The notes under the pieces are model-generated. The model saw only the letters and a program-made list of their open reading frames with translations. It was not told the DNA's origin and did no database searches. This document shows positions 36,501 through 46,448 of a stretch of 64,000 nt of DNA, one piece after another (the first letter of the stretch is position 1; each line of letters opens with the position of its first letter). The position numbers and the translations under genes are program-made. The stretch spans positions 1 to 64,000 of the forward strand of contig JAVTVY010018793.1 in assembly GCA_036873755.1 (NCBI GenBank), written 5' to 3'. This DNA is from Hanleya hanleyi. Lineage: Eukaryota; Mollusca; Polyplacophora; Lepidopleurida; Hanleyidae.

Positions 36501-37616
36501 TTTTTCAAGATTTAAAAAGTATTTCGTGTTACGGTCACTCTCATGGATCCATTGAGCCTTCGATCGCAATATAGCTCCATTGCACTTCACCATTTCAAAC
36601 TCTCTGAGCTGTGTTTGAATTTCTACAACACGACTCGTATCATAATTTGTAACAACCGCTGCACGGCGATATTCATTATCTAGACTATTCTGTAATTTGT
36701 ACATTTCTTGTTCTTTTTCTCTCTTCTTTCGGGCCCCATAAGCTCTAGCCAATTGTTTAATCTTGTATTTGAGATTATCCCACCAAACTACCTTCTCTGA
36801 TTCAAACAAAGGACAATCCAGCTGATTGTTAACGAGGTCCCTCACTCTCTGACAAAACACCTCGTCAAACAAAAGCTTATTGTTAAAAACATATAGGCCT
36901 GGACCCCTTTCGATTGTTATAAAATCTATTCGCAGTACAACTGCGCTATGGTCACTAATAGTGGTGTGCCGAAAATAAACCGACTTCACCAATGTTGACA
37001 GTGAGCAAGTAATTAAAAAATAATCAATTCGGCTCTGCCGAAGAACACCCTCAATATTTCGCCGCCACGTAAATGAAATTTTATCAGGATTATTATATCT
37101 CCATATATCTCGCAATTCACTGTTGACAACAAAATTTTCTAATATTGATCTCGAACGATCATATTCCAAATTTTTACTAGATCTATCAAGTGCACTGAAT
37201 ACAGTATTAAAATCGCCACTGAATATTTTCCCAACATCTCGTATATATGAGCCAAAATTCTGAAAAAATGTAACTCTATCTTTTACTATATTTGGCGCAT
37301 AAACACTAAAAACATCAATTTCCATATTGTCAAAAACAAAAGTTAATCTCAACAGTCTCCCTGTACCATCACCGAGCACAGATTTCACACATACTTTTAA
37401 ATGGTTGGAAACAACAATTGCTACACCTTTGTGACCATCAGTCGAGTTATCATAGAAAACTTTTCCTTGAAACAAATGTTCATACTGTTTGATGAAATCA
37501 TCAGTCCAAAACGTTTCCTGTAAGCAAACAATATCGGCCTTCATACTATGCACGACGTCGTTTATTTTGTTTACGTTTCTTAGGCCATTGCAGTTCAGAG
37601 ATAATATTACTACCAT
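33559..37616 (-). pseudogene. LINE-B ORF2, endonuclease/RT interrupted by a small insertion
   Basis: First ATG in frame at 37614-37616 (the open frame reaches 37649, where the codon is GTG), about 30 nt after the ORF1 stop. N-terminal APE-type endonuclease: LSLNCNGLRN, CLQETFW, SGDFN near residue 135 and SDHSAV near 222. RT motifs: KSPGNDGL, NWRPISLLN, LDQEKAFDRV, SVRQGCPIS, then the insertion, then the catalytic HADD box in place of the usual F/YADD. The C-terminal zinc finger CVICLSHKEDTRH then C is present. The reading frame is open on both sides of the insertion. LINE-C shares the HADD box, so it belongs to the lineage and is not damage. Confidence 0.88.
35427..35656 (+). mobile_element. 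Small retroelement tail with (TTATC)n end, nested in LINE-B ORF2
   Basis: About 224 bp plus a 7-bp duplication of TATAACA (35420-35426 and 35650-35656). It reads on the plus strand towards AATAAA followed by three TTATC units, the look of a LINE or SINE 3' end with a short tandem tail. No coding sequence seen. Antisense to LINE-B. Removing the insert and one duplication copy would place the two ORF2 halves in one frame, which supports its boundaries. Confidence 0.8.
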
Positions 37617-37645
37617 TGCAGAAAATATAAAGAATGTTTTATAAT

Positions 37646-38908
37646 TCACTTCGTATGTTTGTCCTTTGCTCTGATCTTTGCCCGCGTTAAATTCGGAGTC
37701 GCAATCACCCGTTTCCTCCTGTTTCGGATCTCACTAATGTTGTCTCCATTCGCAAGCGATCGTGATCCACGACCTCGGTTCACCGTATGCCACTCGGCGA
37801 CATCACCATGATCACTTTCATCTGTTCCGTCATTGTAATCCATTTCACCTCCTTTGCCCTCTGCTTGAGACCTCACATTTTCAATAACACATTCAATTGA
37901 AACAACAGCTGGTGTAACCAAAACCTCAATCTCCTCGTTGTCTTTTGTTTCAGGATTAGGCTGCTCATTTTGCATAACAATTAAATTGCTGGTTTCTGAG
38001 TTGTTTTTGCTCTCATCCGTAATCGACTCTTTAGTGTGGATATCGGCAACAATTGTGACAGTCGTCGATTCCTTGCTTTCTGTGATTTCAGTGTTTTGCT
38101 TGCACACACACTCCCACTCTCTGCACATGCCGCACATCTCATATCCACACTCTTCGTCATCCATTTCTCCACTTGAGCAAATACAAGATAATCTTGCGCA
38201 AGTTTCACAATATTCACATCTGCACTTTAACCCCTTATATCCGCAGTTTGGGCAAGAAGGAGAGGTACATGACCGAGCAAAATGGCCCTGAATTCTACAT
38301 TCAAAACAACGGACTTCTGGGCAGTCCTTGACCACATGCGAGTCCGAATAACACTGGGAACATACCTTCACTTGGTTATTGTGCACAACTCTGAAATAGT
38401 CGGAACCGTTTCCTGTTGTAAACTTCATCGCGTATGGTAAACTTTTCATGTTCGGTGGCAATCTCACTCGAAGATGTCTCGTTCCGTCCACGACATTTGT
38501 TCCTTTGTGCACTTTCCTCTTTATATCAGACAGGATTGCAACGTTCAGATCTTGTAGTTTCCGAAGAATCTCCTCATCCTGCACATACGATGACAAATGC
38601 ATGAACGACACAACAAATGTTCTCTGTGTGACTTCACTGCACATAAAATTATCACCATCAATGGCAACTCCCTCACAAAGTAAGTCGCTCGAATTTCTGT
38701 CCGACAAGGTTATTTCATACGCAGTCGTACCTTTCGGAACACACGCGTAAATTGTGTTCAAGCCACATGTTTATTCGACACACTGAATCACCTTCTCAGC
38801 AGAAATGGTCTTAACATCTCCAACTTCAACAATCATCGATAGATCCTTTAAGTAATGCCTCCTTTCGGTTGGTAAAACATCACGTCTATGGGCCACAGGA
38901 GAGGCCAT
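37646..38908 (-). pseudogene. LINE-B ORF1, cysteine-rich zinc-knuckle protein with one in-frame stop
   Basis: The frame from the ATG at 38906-38908 (MASPVAHRRD) stays in phase through a TAA near 38774-38776 and on to the stop at 37646. The downstream open part begins at a TTG only, so I read this as one ORF1 of about 420 codons with a nonsense change. Near residues 180-215 are two C-X2-C-X4-H-X4-C knuckles (CSQCYSDSH, CFECRIQGH). An unusually cysteine-dense stretch follows to about residue 270, with repeated C-X2-C pairs and little histidine, not present in LINE-A or LINE-D ORF1. The C-terminus is acidic, then basic. Role by family: RNA binding. The extra cysteine module is of unknown function. 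Confidence 0.8.
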
Positions 38909-39008
38909 AGTGCCAGCCGAATTCACACCACACCAACAGTCCAATATTCAAATCTCAGCAGCAACAATACAGGTGTTAGCGGAGCTCAGAAAACACGTCC
39001 TTTCACCT

Positions 39009-39043
39009 CCAAAGCGAGAATCATACCCCTAGACCAACGAGCC
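39009..39043 (-). pseudogene. 5' portion of tRNA-Pro gene split by full-length LINE-B
   Basis: First 35 nt of the tRNA with the A box; positions 20-35 are the target duplication. It sits directly upstream of the LINE-B 5' end in the same orientation. Confidence 0.9.
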
Positions 39044-40479
39044 GTTGTGCTTATATTTTCCGATAAAACTTTATGAATCATTAGGTCATAACACCAACTG
39101 TAGGCGGTATGCAACAGCTGGCAATGTTTTTTTTTCAGATCAATGTCCTCAGTTGCTCTAAGGTTGGCCACAAGAAGAATTCGCAAACTCTTCGACTGAA
39201 TTGTACGAGTTCCCCAGAATTAATATCAACAGAAAGATATGCTCATAAATGTTATTTAAGTTCCAAAATGAATTGACTAAGTTAATAGGCCTTATGCAAA
39301 ACTACTAGTACAGGGCACACATTGCAGGTTTAACAATGCTGGTTTTCTTTCGAAATTCCACGCTGTGGCGAAGAATTGAACGTTTCCTCTCAACAGAGAA
39401 CTTGGCCGTTAATCATCGTCATGGAGTGCATGCAACTCGGCCTTGATCTGACACTGGCAAGTACAAGCGAGCATAAAACGGAAACCGAAGTTTACTGTGA
39501 AAACCAAGGATTTAGAAAAGCATGCCGCTGATCCTGCACAATATGAAATAAGCCCTCGCAAAATTACCTGGGTGCTAAAGCTCGGTATGGGTGAGGCTTA
39601 TCGTCGAATCTTTTTGGGGATGTGAGCTGACCAACATAATCAGAATTGTCTTCTATAATTCTGACAGCTCTTCAAATCTTTTTCGCGGGAGTGCAAGACA
39701 AGCTGGAAATGAGCGGCACTCTGAGAATCCACTAATGGGTTGATGGAAAGCAAATATGGCGCCGTGCTGTCAAATCCGTGCTTACAAATCTTGGGTGAGT
39801 AGCAGATATTAGAAAAATACAACTATGGTAAAAACTATGATAATTCATGTATATTTTGCAGATTAGCAGCTATAAGGAAGGATGCGACAATTATAAGTCC
39901 ATGTCCTCAGGCGCTCTATAAGCTGGGCCGACAGAATACATCTCAAACTATTAGTCTGCTTTGTTTGTGTTCCCAAGTAGTGATATCAACACAAAGTTAT
40001 GCTCATGAATGATATTTAAAATTTCATACTAACTTGACTTTCATACTTGTCTTAATAGTCTCCTATAATCCTGACATGCCTTGTGATACTTTTCGCGGGA
40101 ATGCAATACAAATTGGGGGCCAGTGGCACTCTGCGAATGTGAGGTGATGGAAAGCAAATATAGCGCCGTGCTTTCACATCCTGGGTGAGTAGCAGATTCT
40201 TGTAGGGGAATTACGGCTAGGGTATAGGCTATGATAATTCAATCACTTATCACAATTTGTAACATGACTGAATAACACAAGGAGCACTAATATATTGTCT
40301 ATGCAATTAGCTATAAAAGAAGAATGCGAAAATGAGGAATATCTTGGAAGTTTTTTTTTTAAATATGTTGGCAACAATTTGACAGCTGTAATTATCAAAG
40401 CATTTACAGAGGGGTGATGGAAAATCAGATATCAAAATCGTGACATCGTCATTGTCATCTGAAGATAAAAAGAAATACA
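39044..40479. repeat. tRNA-Pro array spacer, unit 15 (short form)
   Basis: No gene seen. Short form with the TGTAGGCGG marker near 39099; three bases of the CAACAAGGAG run are lost near 40276. Confidence 0.85.
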
Positions 40480-40532
40480 GGGCTCGTCCGGGATTTGAAC
40501 CCGGGACCTCTCGCACCCAAAGCGAGAATCAT
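40480..40532 (-). pseudogene. 3' portion of tRNA-Pro gene split by LINE-C
   Basis: 53 nt (positions 20-72) with consensus sequence, joined to a long poly(A) tail (poly-T on the plus strand). Confidence 0.9.
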
Positions 40533-42632
40533 TTTTTTTTTTTTTTTCTTTTGAATAGAATGTTTATTCAAATATAGAAACATATACACACAACTTTCAG
40601 AACATATACAAGGCATACAATTCGGCGAATCAGGTGAATTAAAAGATATATATCACAGATTAGGGAATTCCCGATCGCCCAACACCAGTTCATTTTTACT
40701 CCGTAATTTGCTTCATGTGAAGTTATGCAATAGAAATACTTTTACATTCTTGTTATGGAAACTATAAAGTAACTTGATGATAACGATGCAGAATGTGCAA
40801 AACATAATTACGGAAAATTAGTTCTCAACTTATCTTCGTTGTCAACATTTACAAACGGATTATGTTTGACAAACCGTTTCTCGAATAACTGCCTGTTCCC
40901 TTTTAAATATACAAAAGCTGCTTTAATACTTTGTGTCAGTATAAATTTGAACAAATATTTTACAGGCAAAACTTTCTCTGTGACGACGAACATGTTTCTC
41001 CTTCGTAGAATAGCCAATCTGGCCAATGACAAGAGAATATTTACAAAATACGTATTTACACTTGTGGACTTTGTACAATATCCAAACAAAAGAAGTGTAT
41101 CAAAAGAAACTCTATTTAGAACTTGCACATTAGCAAATTGAAACAAATTCTCAACAATGCGACCAATATACTGAAGAAAATTCTGTACAGACGGACAAAA
41201 AACCAGCATATGTTCAGTGTCCTCGACATGTAAGTTACACAACTTACATATGTTTGTGTCAGACAAACCAACTTTGAACAATTTCTTTTGTGTAAAAATA
41301 ATATTGTGCAACACCTTATAGTCTGTGTCTACACAGTCTGGACTCTTCCCTGGAAGATTAACCAACGGCCAAAATTTCTTAATTTCAATAGTTGGGTATA
41401 AGAACTCCCAATAGTGTACAGATATTGGTTCCTTAGAAATTTTATTTCTGAGCAATTTGTAAAAAAATGAAGTATTTAATTGACACATAGGTTTCTTAAC
41501 TCCGTTATGTATAATAGCCATTTCTTTAACTGTACACACAGTTGTTGTTGGCTCATGTATAGCATACATCCACTCTTCAGGAATGGCCGATTTAATCAAA
41601 CTATACAACAATTCAACACGCTTCGGTGATGTCTCAGGACAAGCATCCAAAACAACCTCCTGTACCGCAGCCAGGGGTAAAAACCCAGGGATCACTTCAT
41701 ACAAAATATCCTTCAAGAGAAACAGTTTCGATCTGATGAACAGCTCCGAACACAATGTTTTTCCATTAACAGTGATTCTTGGATTGATAAAAAGCGGTTG
41801 ACATAGAACAGATTCCCGATTAGAAATATCAATAGATGCACAATGCTGTATATCAACCCATGCCATAAACATGTCCTTATAAAATTCAGGAAGGCTATTT
41901 ACAAGTGGCTTGTGAATGGTCATAAAAAATAATTCAGACGAGAGACCCAAGTCCATCCATCTGTTCAAAAAGTATTTAAAACAATCTTTCCAGATAGCAC
42001 GATGGGACGCATTAAAATATCGTGCCAAAAACTTCAACCGAAAAGCCCTTAATTTACATAAAATATCCGGAATGTTTAAGCCTCCTTTACACGTATCATC
42101 TATTACAGACCCATAACTAACTAGGTGCGCCCCACCGTTCCACAAAAAGGTAAGGCACATATTCTTTAGTTGCTTCAGGTATATATCTGGTAAAGACGGA
42201 ACTGTTGTGACATACCAAAACCGAGATAATAACAAAGTAGATATTACAACAGCCCTGCCTTTTAATGTCAGTTTCCTTTGTTTCCAAAAACTTAAAAGTA
42301 TTTCAGTTTTATGAATTTTGTCTTTCCAGTTTCTCTGTGCATACAAAGTTTTGTTAATTCCAATGTATACGCCTAATATACACAAACAGTCAATACTAAT
42401 TGGAAGTCCCTCTATGCGATCACTGACAAAGTCACCATTAACAGGCATAACCTCGGACTTATCCACATTTAGTCTAGCATTAGATGCTGCACCATATAAA
42501 TCCACACACTCAATACACTTTCCAACTGATCTCTTATCTCCAACTGTAATTGTAGCATCATCCGCATGTTCAAAAATTAGGGAAATGGTTGAAGACCCTG
42601 GTATACTTATTCCATGTATATCTTCCGATGAA
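40533..42632 (-). mobile_element. LINE-C, 5'-truncated tRNA-Pro-targeted LINE related to LINE-B
   Basis: 2100 bp ending ATTTGAATAAACATTC, TATTCAAAAG and 17 A. Inserted at the same tRNA base as LINE-B, with a 14-bp duplication (AAAGCGAGAATCAT) at 40519-40532 and 42633-42646. The protein is related to LINE-B ORF2 but clearly diverged, so it is a separate family with the same target. The long uninterrupted A tail suggests a recent insertion. Confidence 0.92.
40808..42632 (-). CDS. LINE-C ORF2 C-terminal part (partial, 5'-truncated)
   Basis: About 608 codons open from the truncation point to the stop at 40808. It starts inside the RT just before the catalytic HADD box (near 42560), then has the thumb/connector region (LTLKGRAVV, CKGGLNIPDI) and the C-terminal zinc finger CKLCNLHVEDTEH then C. 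Endonuclease and the first RT motifs are missing, so it cannot move alone. The upstream part of the open frame (to 42736) is only tRNA and spacer read through. No stops within, again suggesting youth. Confidence 0.85.
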
Positions 42633-42665
42633 AAAGCGAGAATCATACCCCTAGACCAACGAGCC
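42633..42665 (-). pseudogene. 5' portion of tRNA-Pro gene split by LINE-C
   Basis: First 33 nt of the tRNA with the A box; positions 20-33 are the target duplication. Confidence 0.9.
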
Positions 42666-44137
42666 GTTGTGCTTATATTTTCCGATAAAACCTTATGAAT
42701 CCTTAGGTCATAACACCAACTGCAGTCGGTATGCAACAGCTGGCAATGGTTTTTTCAGATCAATGTCCTTAGTTGCTCTAAGGTTGGCCACAAGAAGACT
42801 TCGCAAACTCTTCGACTGAATTGTATGAGTTCCCCAGAATTAATGTCAACCGAAAGATATGCTCATAAATGTTATTTAAATTCCAAAATGAATTGCATAA
42901 GTTATTAGTCCTTATGCAAAACTACTAGTACAGGCCACCCATTGCTGGTTTAACAATGATGGGTTTCTTTCGAAATTCCACGCTGTGGCGAAGAATTGAA
43001 CGTTTCCTCTCAACAGAGAACTTGGCCGTTAATCATCGTCATGGAGTGCATGCAACTCGGCCTTGATCTGACACTGGCAAGTACGAGCGAGCATAAAACG
43101 GAAACCGAAGTTTACTGTGAAAACCAAGGATTTAGACAAGCATGCCGCTGACCCTGCACAATATAAAATAAGCCCTCGCAAAATTACCTGGGTGTTTAAT
43201 AGCCCTCGACAGAACCTGCATACGAAGATTGCTAAAGCTCGGTATGGGTGAGGCTTATCGTCGAATCTTTTTTGGGATGTGAGCTGACCAACGTAATCCG
43301 AATTGTCTACTATAATTCTGACAGTTCTTCAAATCCTTTTCGCGGGAGTGCAAGACAAGCTGGAAATGAGCGCACTCTGAGAATCCACTAATGGGTTGAT
43401 GGAAAGCAAATATGGCGCCGTGCTGTCAAATCCGTGCTTACAAATCTTGGGTGAGTAGCAGATATTAGAAAAATACAACTATGGTAAAAACTATGATAAT
43501 TCATGTATATTTTGCAGATTAGCAGCTATAAGGAAGGATGCGACAATTATAAGTCAATGTCCTCAGGCGCTCTATAAGCTGGGCCGACAGAATACATCTC
43601 AAACTATTAGTCTGCTTTGTTTGTCTTCCCGAGTAGTGATATCAACACAAAGTTATGCTCATGAATGATATTTAAAATTTCATACTAACTTGGCTTTCAT
43701 ACTTGTCTTAATAGTCTCCTATAATCCTGACATGCCTTGTGATACTTTTCGCGGGAATGCAATACAAATTGGGGGCCAGTGGCACTCTGCGAATGTGAGG
43801 TGATGGAAAGCAAATATAGCGCCGTGCTTTCACATCCTGGGTGAGTGGCAGATTCTTGTTGGAAAATTACGGCTAGGGTATAGACTATGATAATTCAATC
43901 ACTTATCACAATTTGTAACATGACTGAATAACACAACAAGGAGCACTAATATATTGTCTATGCAATTAGCTATAAAAGAAGAATGCGAAAATGAGGAATA
44001 TCTTGGAAGTTTTTTTTTAAATATGTTGCCAACAATTTGACAGCTGTAATTATCAAAGCATTTACAGAGGGGTGATGGAAAATCAGATATCAAAATCGTG
44101 ACATCGTCATTGTCATCTGAAGATAAAAAGAATTACA
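42666..44137. repeat. tRNA-Pro array spacer, unit 16 (long form)
   Basis: No gene seen. Complete long-form spacer. Confidence 0.85.
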
Positions 44138-44209
44138 GGGCTCGTCCGGGATTTAAACCCGGGACCTCTCGCACCCAAAGCGAGAATCATACCCCTAGAC
44201 CAATGAGCC
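44138..44209 (-). tRNA. tRNA-Pro (UGG) variant with B-box C56T and acceptor mismatch
   Basis: TTTAAAT T loop as at 24976, plus G6 to A, which breaks an acceptor-stem pair. Likely a pseudogene in effect. Confidence 0.72.
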
Positions 44210-45081
44210 GTTGTGCTTATATTTTCCGATAAAACTTTATGAATCATTAGGTCATAACACCAACTGTAGGCGGTATGCAACAGCTGGCAATGTTTTTTTT
44301 CAGATCAATGTCCTCAGTTGCTCTAAGGTTGGCCACAAGAAGAATTCGCAAACTCTTCGACTGAATTGTATGAGTTCCCCAGAATTAATATCAACAGAAA
44401 GATATGCTCATAAATGTTATTTAAGTTCCAAAATGAATTGCATAAGTTAATAGTCCTTATGCAAAACTACTAGTACAGGCCACACATTGCAGGTTTAACA
44501 ATGCTGGTTTTCTTTCGAAATTCCACGCTGTGGCGAAGAATTGAACGTTTCCTCTCAACAGAGAACTTGGCCGTTAATCATCGTCATGGAGTGCATGCAA
44601 CTCGGCCTTGATCTGACACTGGCAAGTACAAGCGAGCATAAAACGGAAACCGAAGTTTACTGTGAAAACCAAGGATTTAGAAAAGCATGCCGCTGATCCT
44701 GCACAATATAAAATAAGCCCTCGCAAAATTACCTGGGTGCTAAAGCTCGGTATGGGTGAGGCTTATCGTCGAATCTTTTTGGGGATGTGAGCTGACCAAC
44801 ATAATCAGAATTGTCTTCTATAATTCTGACAGCTCTTCAAATCCTTTTCGCGGGAGTGCAAGACAAGCTGGAAATGAGCGGCACTCTGAGAATCCACTAA
44901 TGGGTTGATGGAAAGCAAATATGGCGCCGTGCTGTCAAATCCGTGCTTACAAATCTTGGGTGAGTAGCAGATATTAAGTAAGAGTTGTAGCCTTCATAGA
45001 GTAAAGACGTGTTAGCACATTGCTCTGCGACAACAACAACAACAACAACACCTGCAAATCCGTGGAATACTAGTTTTGAAG

Positions 45082-46404
45082 ATGTCGAAACCAGTGAAGT
45101 ACACCCCACGTATCAAGCCAGATCGTACATTGTCTGTATGTATATCCAGTAAAACGCCTGGTGCATTTTCAGGAGCCTACCATAGAGATTTTATTCCTGT
45201 TTTGTCGAAACTGATCGATATCAAGAAGGAACTTTTGTATTTGCAGAAAAACTTCTTCAAGAAGGTGTTCTATGTGCGCGTCTCAACTGGGGCTGCACAC
45301 AATGCTTTGCTGTCAAAGGATAGTTTCAAGTTGGGAGAAGCTGAGTGGAATATTGTGGCGGCTACATCTTTTTACATGAATGTGACGGCGCATTGGGCTC
45401 CGGACGAGATGTCTGACGACATGATTTCCGACGCTATGAGACCATACGGAGAGTGCCAGGGAGTAACCAAACCGTGTTGTTCTGACGAAGAATTGGAGCA
45501 TGTTCGCACTGGAATTCGTGTATACAGATTTAAATGCCACAAGACTCGGTATGTACCAAGCTTTATCAACTTTGGCGGGGATATTGTGATGTTCACGTTT
45601 CCTGGGCAAGTTTCCGAATGTCGCAAATGTGGCCAGCAACATCACATAGCTCCCCAGTGTCAAGCTAAATGGTGTGAAAATTGCGATGGATTCTCTCCAC
45701 ATGATAATCCACATACTGCAATCAATTGTCCGGAAAAATGCAGAATTTGCCAGTCAGAGGAGCATTCCAGCGCGTATTGTTGTGCCAGGAACTTCTCATA
45801 CGCCGCGACGTTGAAAAGGCCTACTTCTAAACCAAGCGGTCCTAGGAAGCCTAGCGGACCTAGCGAGGACGAGGGGGAAATTGATGTTGTTGGATTTAGT
45901 GATGATGAAGAGCAGTGTATGGAACGAGTATGCTTTAATGAGAATGGGAGAGAAATTGATGACGAAGATAAATCCGAGAATTCGGATATGGAGATAGGAG
46001 ATTGGGCTGAAGTGCAAAATGATAATTTGAGAGAGGACGATATATCTGATCGTCCTCCGGCCGGTGATTCTAACCCTGTAGAATCCCCAACAACTACAAC
46101 AGTCCAGGTACACGCTGAAAAGGCCCCAACAACTACAGTAGTCCAGGTGCATGCTGAGCAGTCTGATGGATTACCTGCCAGTAAGAAACAAAAGAGCACG
46201 AAATCTTCCACAAAGGCTGCGGGGTCTTCTGAGCCAACAGAACAGACAAACAAAGGCGTGAGTATGATTTCAGAATTGACTGAGCTAATTACTCCAATGC
46301 TTTCCCAGGAAGACAATGACTCAAGTTTGTTGTGGGAGTTTCGGAGAAAGAAAAGCTTTTCACAGCGGACGAGAAAGAACAAAGAGAAGAAAGAGAAGAA
46401 CTAG
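45082..46404 (+). CDS. LINE-A ORF1 (copy 2), zinc-knuckle RNA-binding protein
   Basis: 440 aa from the ATG at 45082, one residue different from copy 1 (E to K after the knuckles, PRKPSG). Knuckle block at about residues 180-235 with three Cys/His fingers, acidic middle, VQVHAE duplicate and lysine-rich C-terminus. No coiled coil is obvious in place of the usual vertebrate L1 type, so trimer formation is not assured. ORF2 begins 44 nt after the stop. Confidence 0.9.
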   Translation: MSKPVKYTPRIKPDRTLSVCISSKTPGAFSGAYHRDFIPVLSKLIDIKKELLYLQKNFFKKVFYVRVSTGAAHNALLSKDSFKLGEAEWNIVAATSFYMNVTAHWAPDEMSDDMISDAMRPYGECQGVTKPCCSDEELEHVRTGIRVYRFKCHKTRYVPSFINFGGDIVMFTFPGQVSECRKCGQQHHIAPQCQAKWCENCDGFSPHDNPHTAINCPEKCRICQSEEHSSAYCCARNFSYAATLKRPTSKPSGPRKPSGPSEDEGEIDVVGFSDDEEQCMERVCFNENGREIDDEDKSENSDMEIGDWAEVQNDNLREDDISDRPPAGDSNPVESPTTTTVQVHAEKAPTTTVVQVHAEQSDGLPASKKQKSTKSSTKAAGSSEPTEQTNKGVSMISELTELITPMLSQEDNDSSLLWEFRRKKSFSQRTRKNKEKKEKN

Positions 46405-46448
46405 TGCAAACGAATAAGAATGACTGTTTTCCCTTCACATTCACAACA

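Larger units (their letters stand above)
33341..39008 (-). mobile_element. LINE-B, full-length tRNA-Pro-targeted non-LTR retrotransposon
   Basis: About 5.67 kb in the same orientation as the tRNA. Target duplication CCAAAGCGAGAATCAT (16 bp) at 33325-33340 and 39009-39024. Order on the minus strand: a 5' UTR of about 100 bp, ORF1 (37646-38908), ORF2 (33559-37616), a 3' UTR of about 200 bp, and a hairpin tail with AATAAA and poly(A). A 230-bp insertion (35427-35656, duplication included) breaks ORF2, and one in-frame stop breaks ORF1. Otherwise the copy is young: its 3' end is nearly identical to the truncated copies at 7427 and 10857. Confidence 0.93.
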
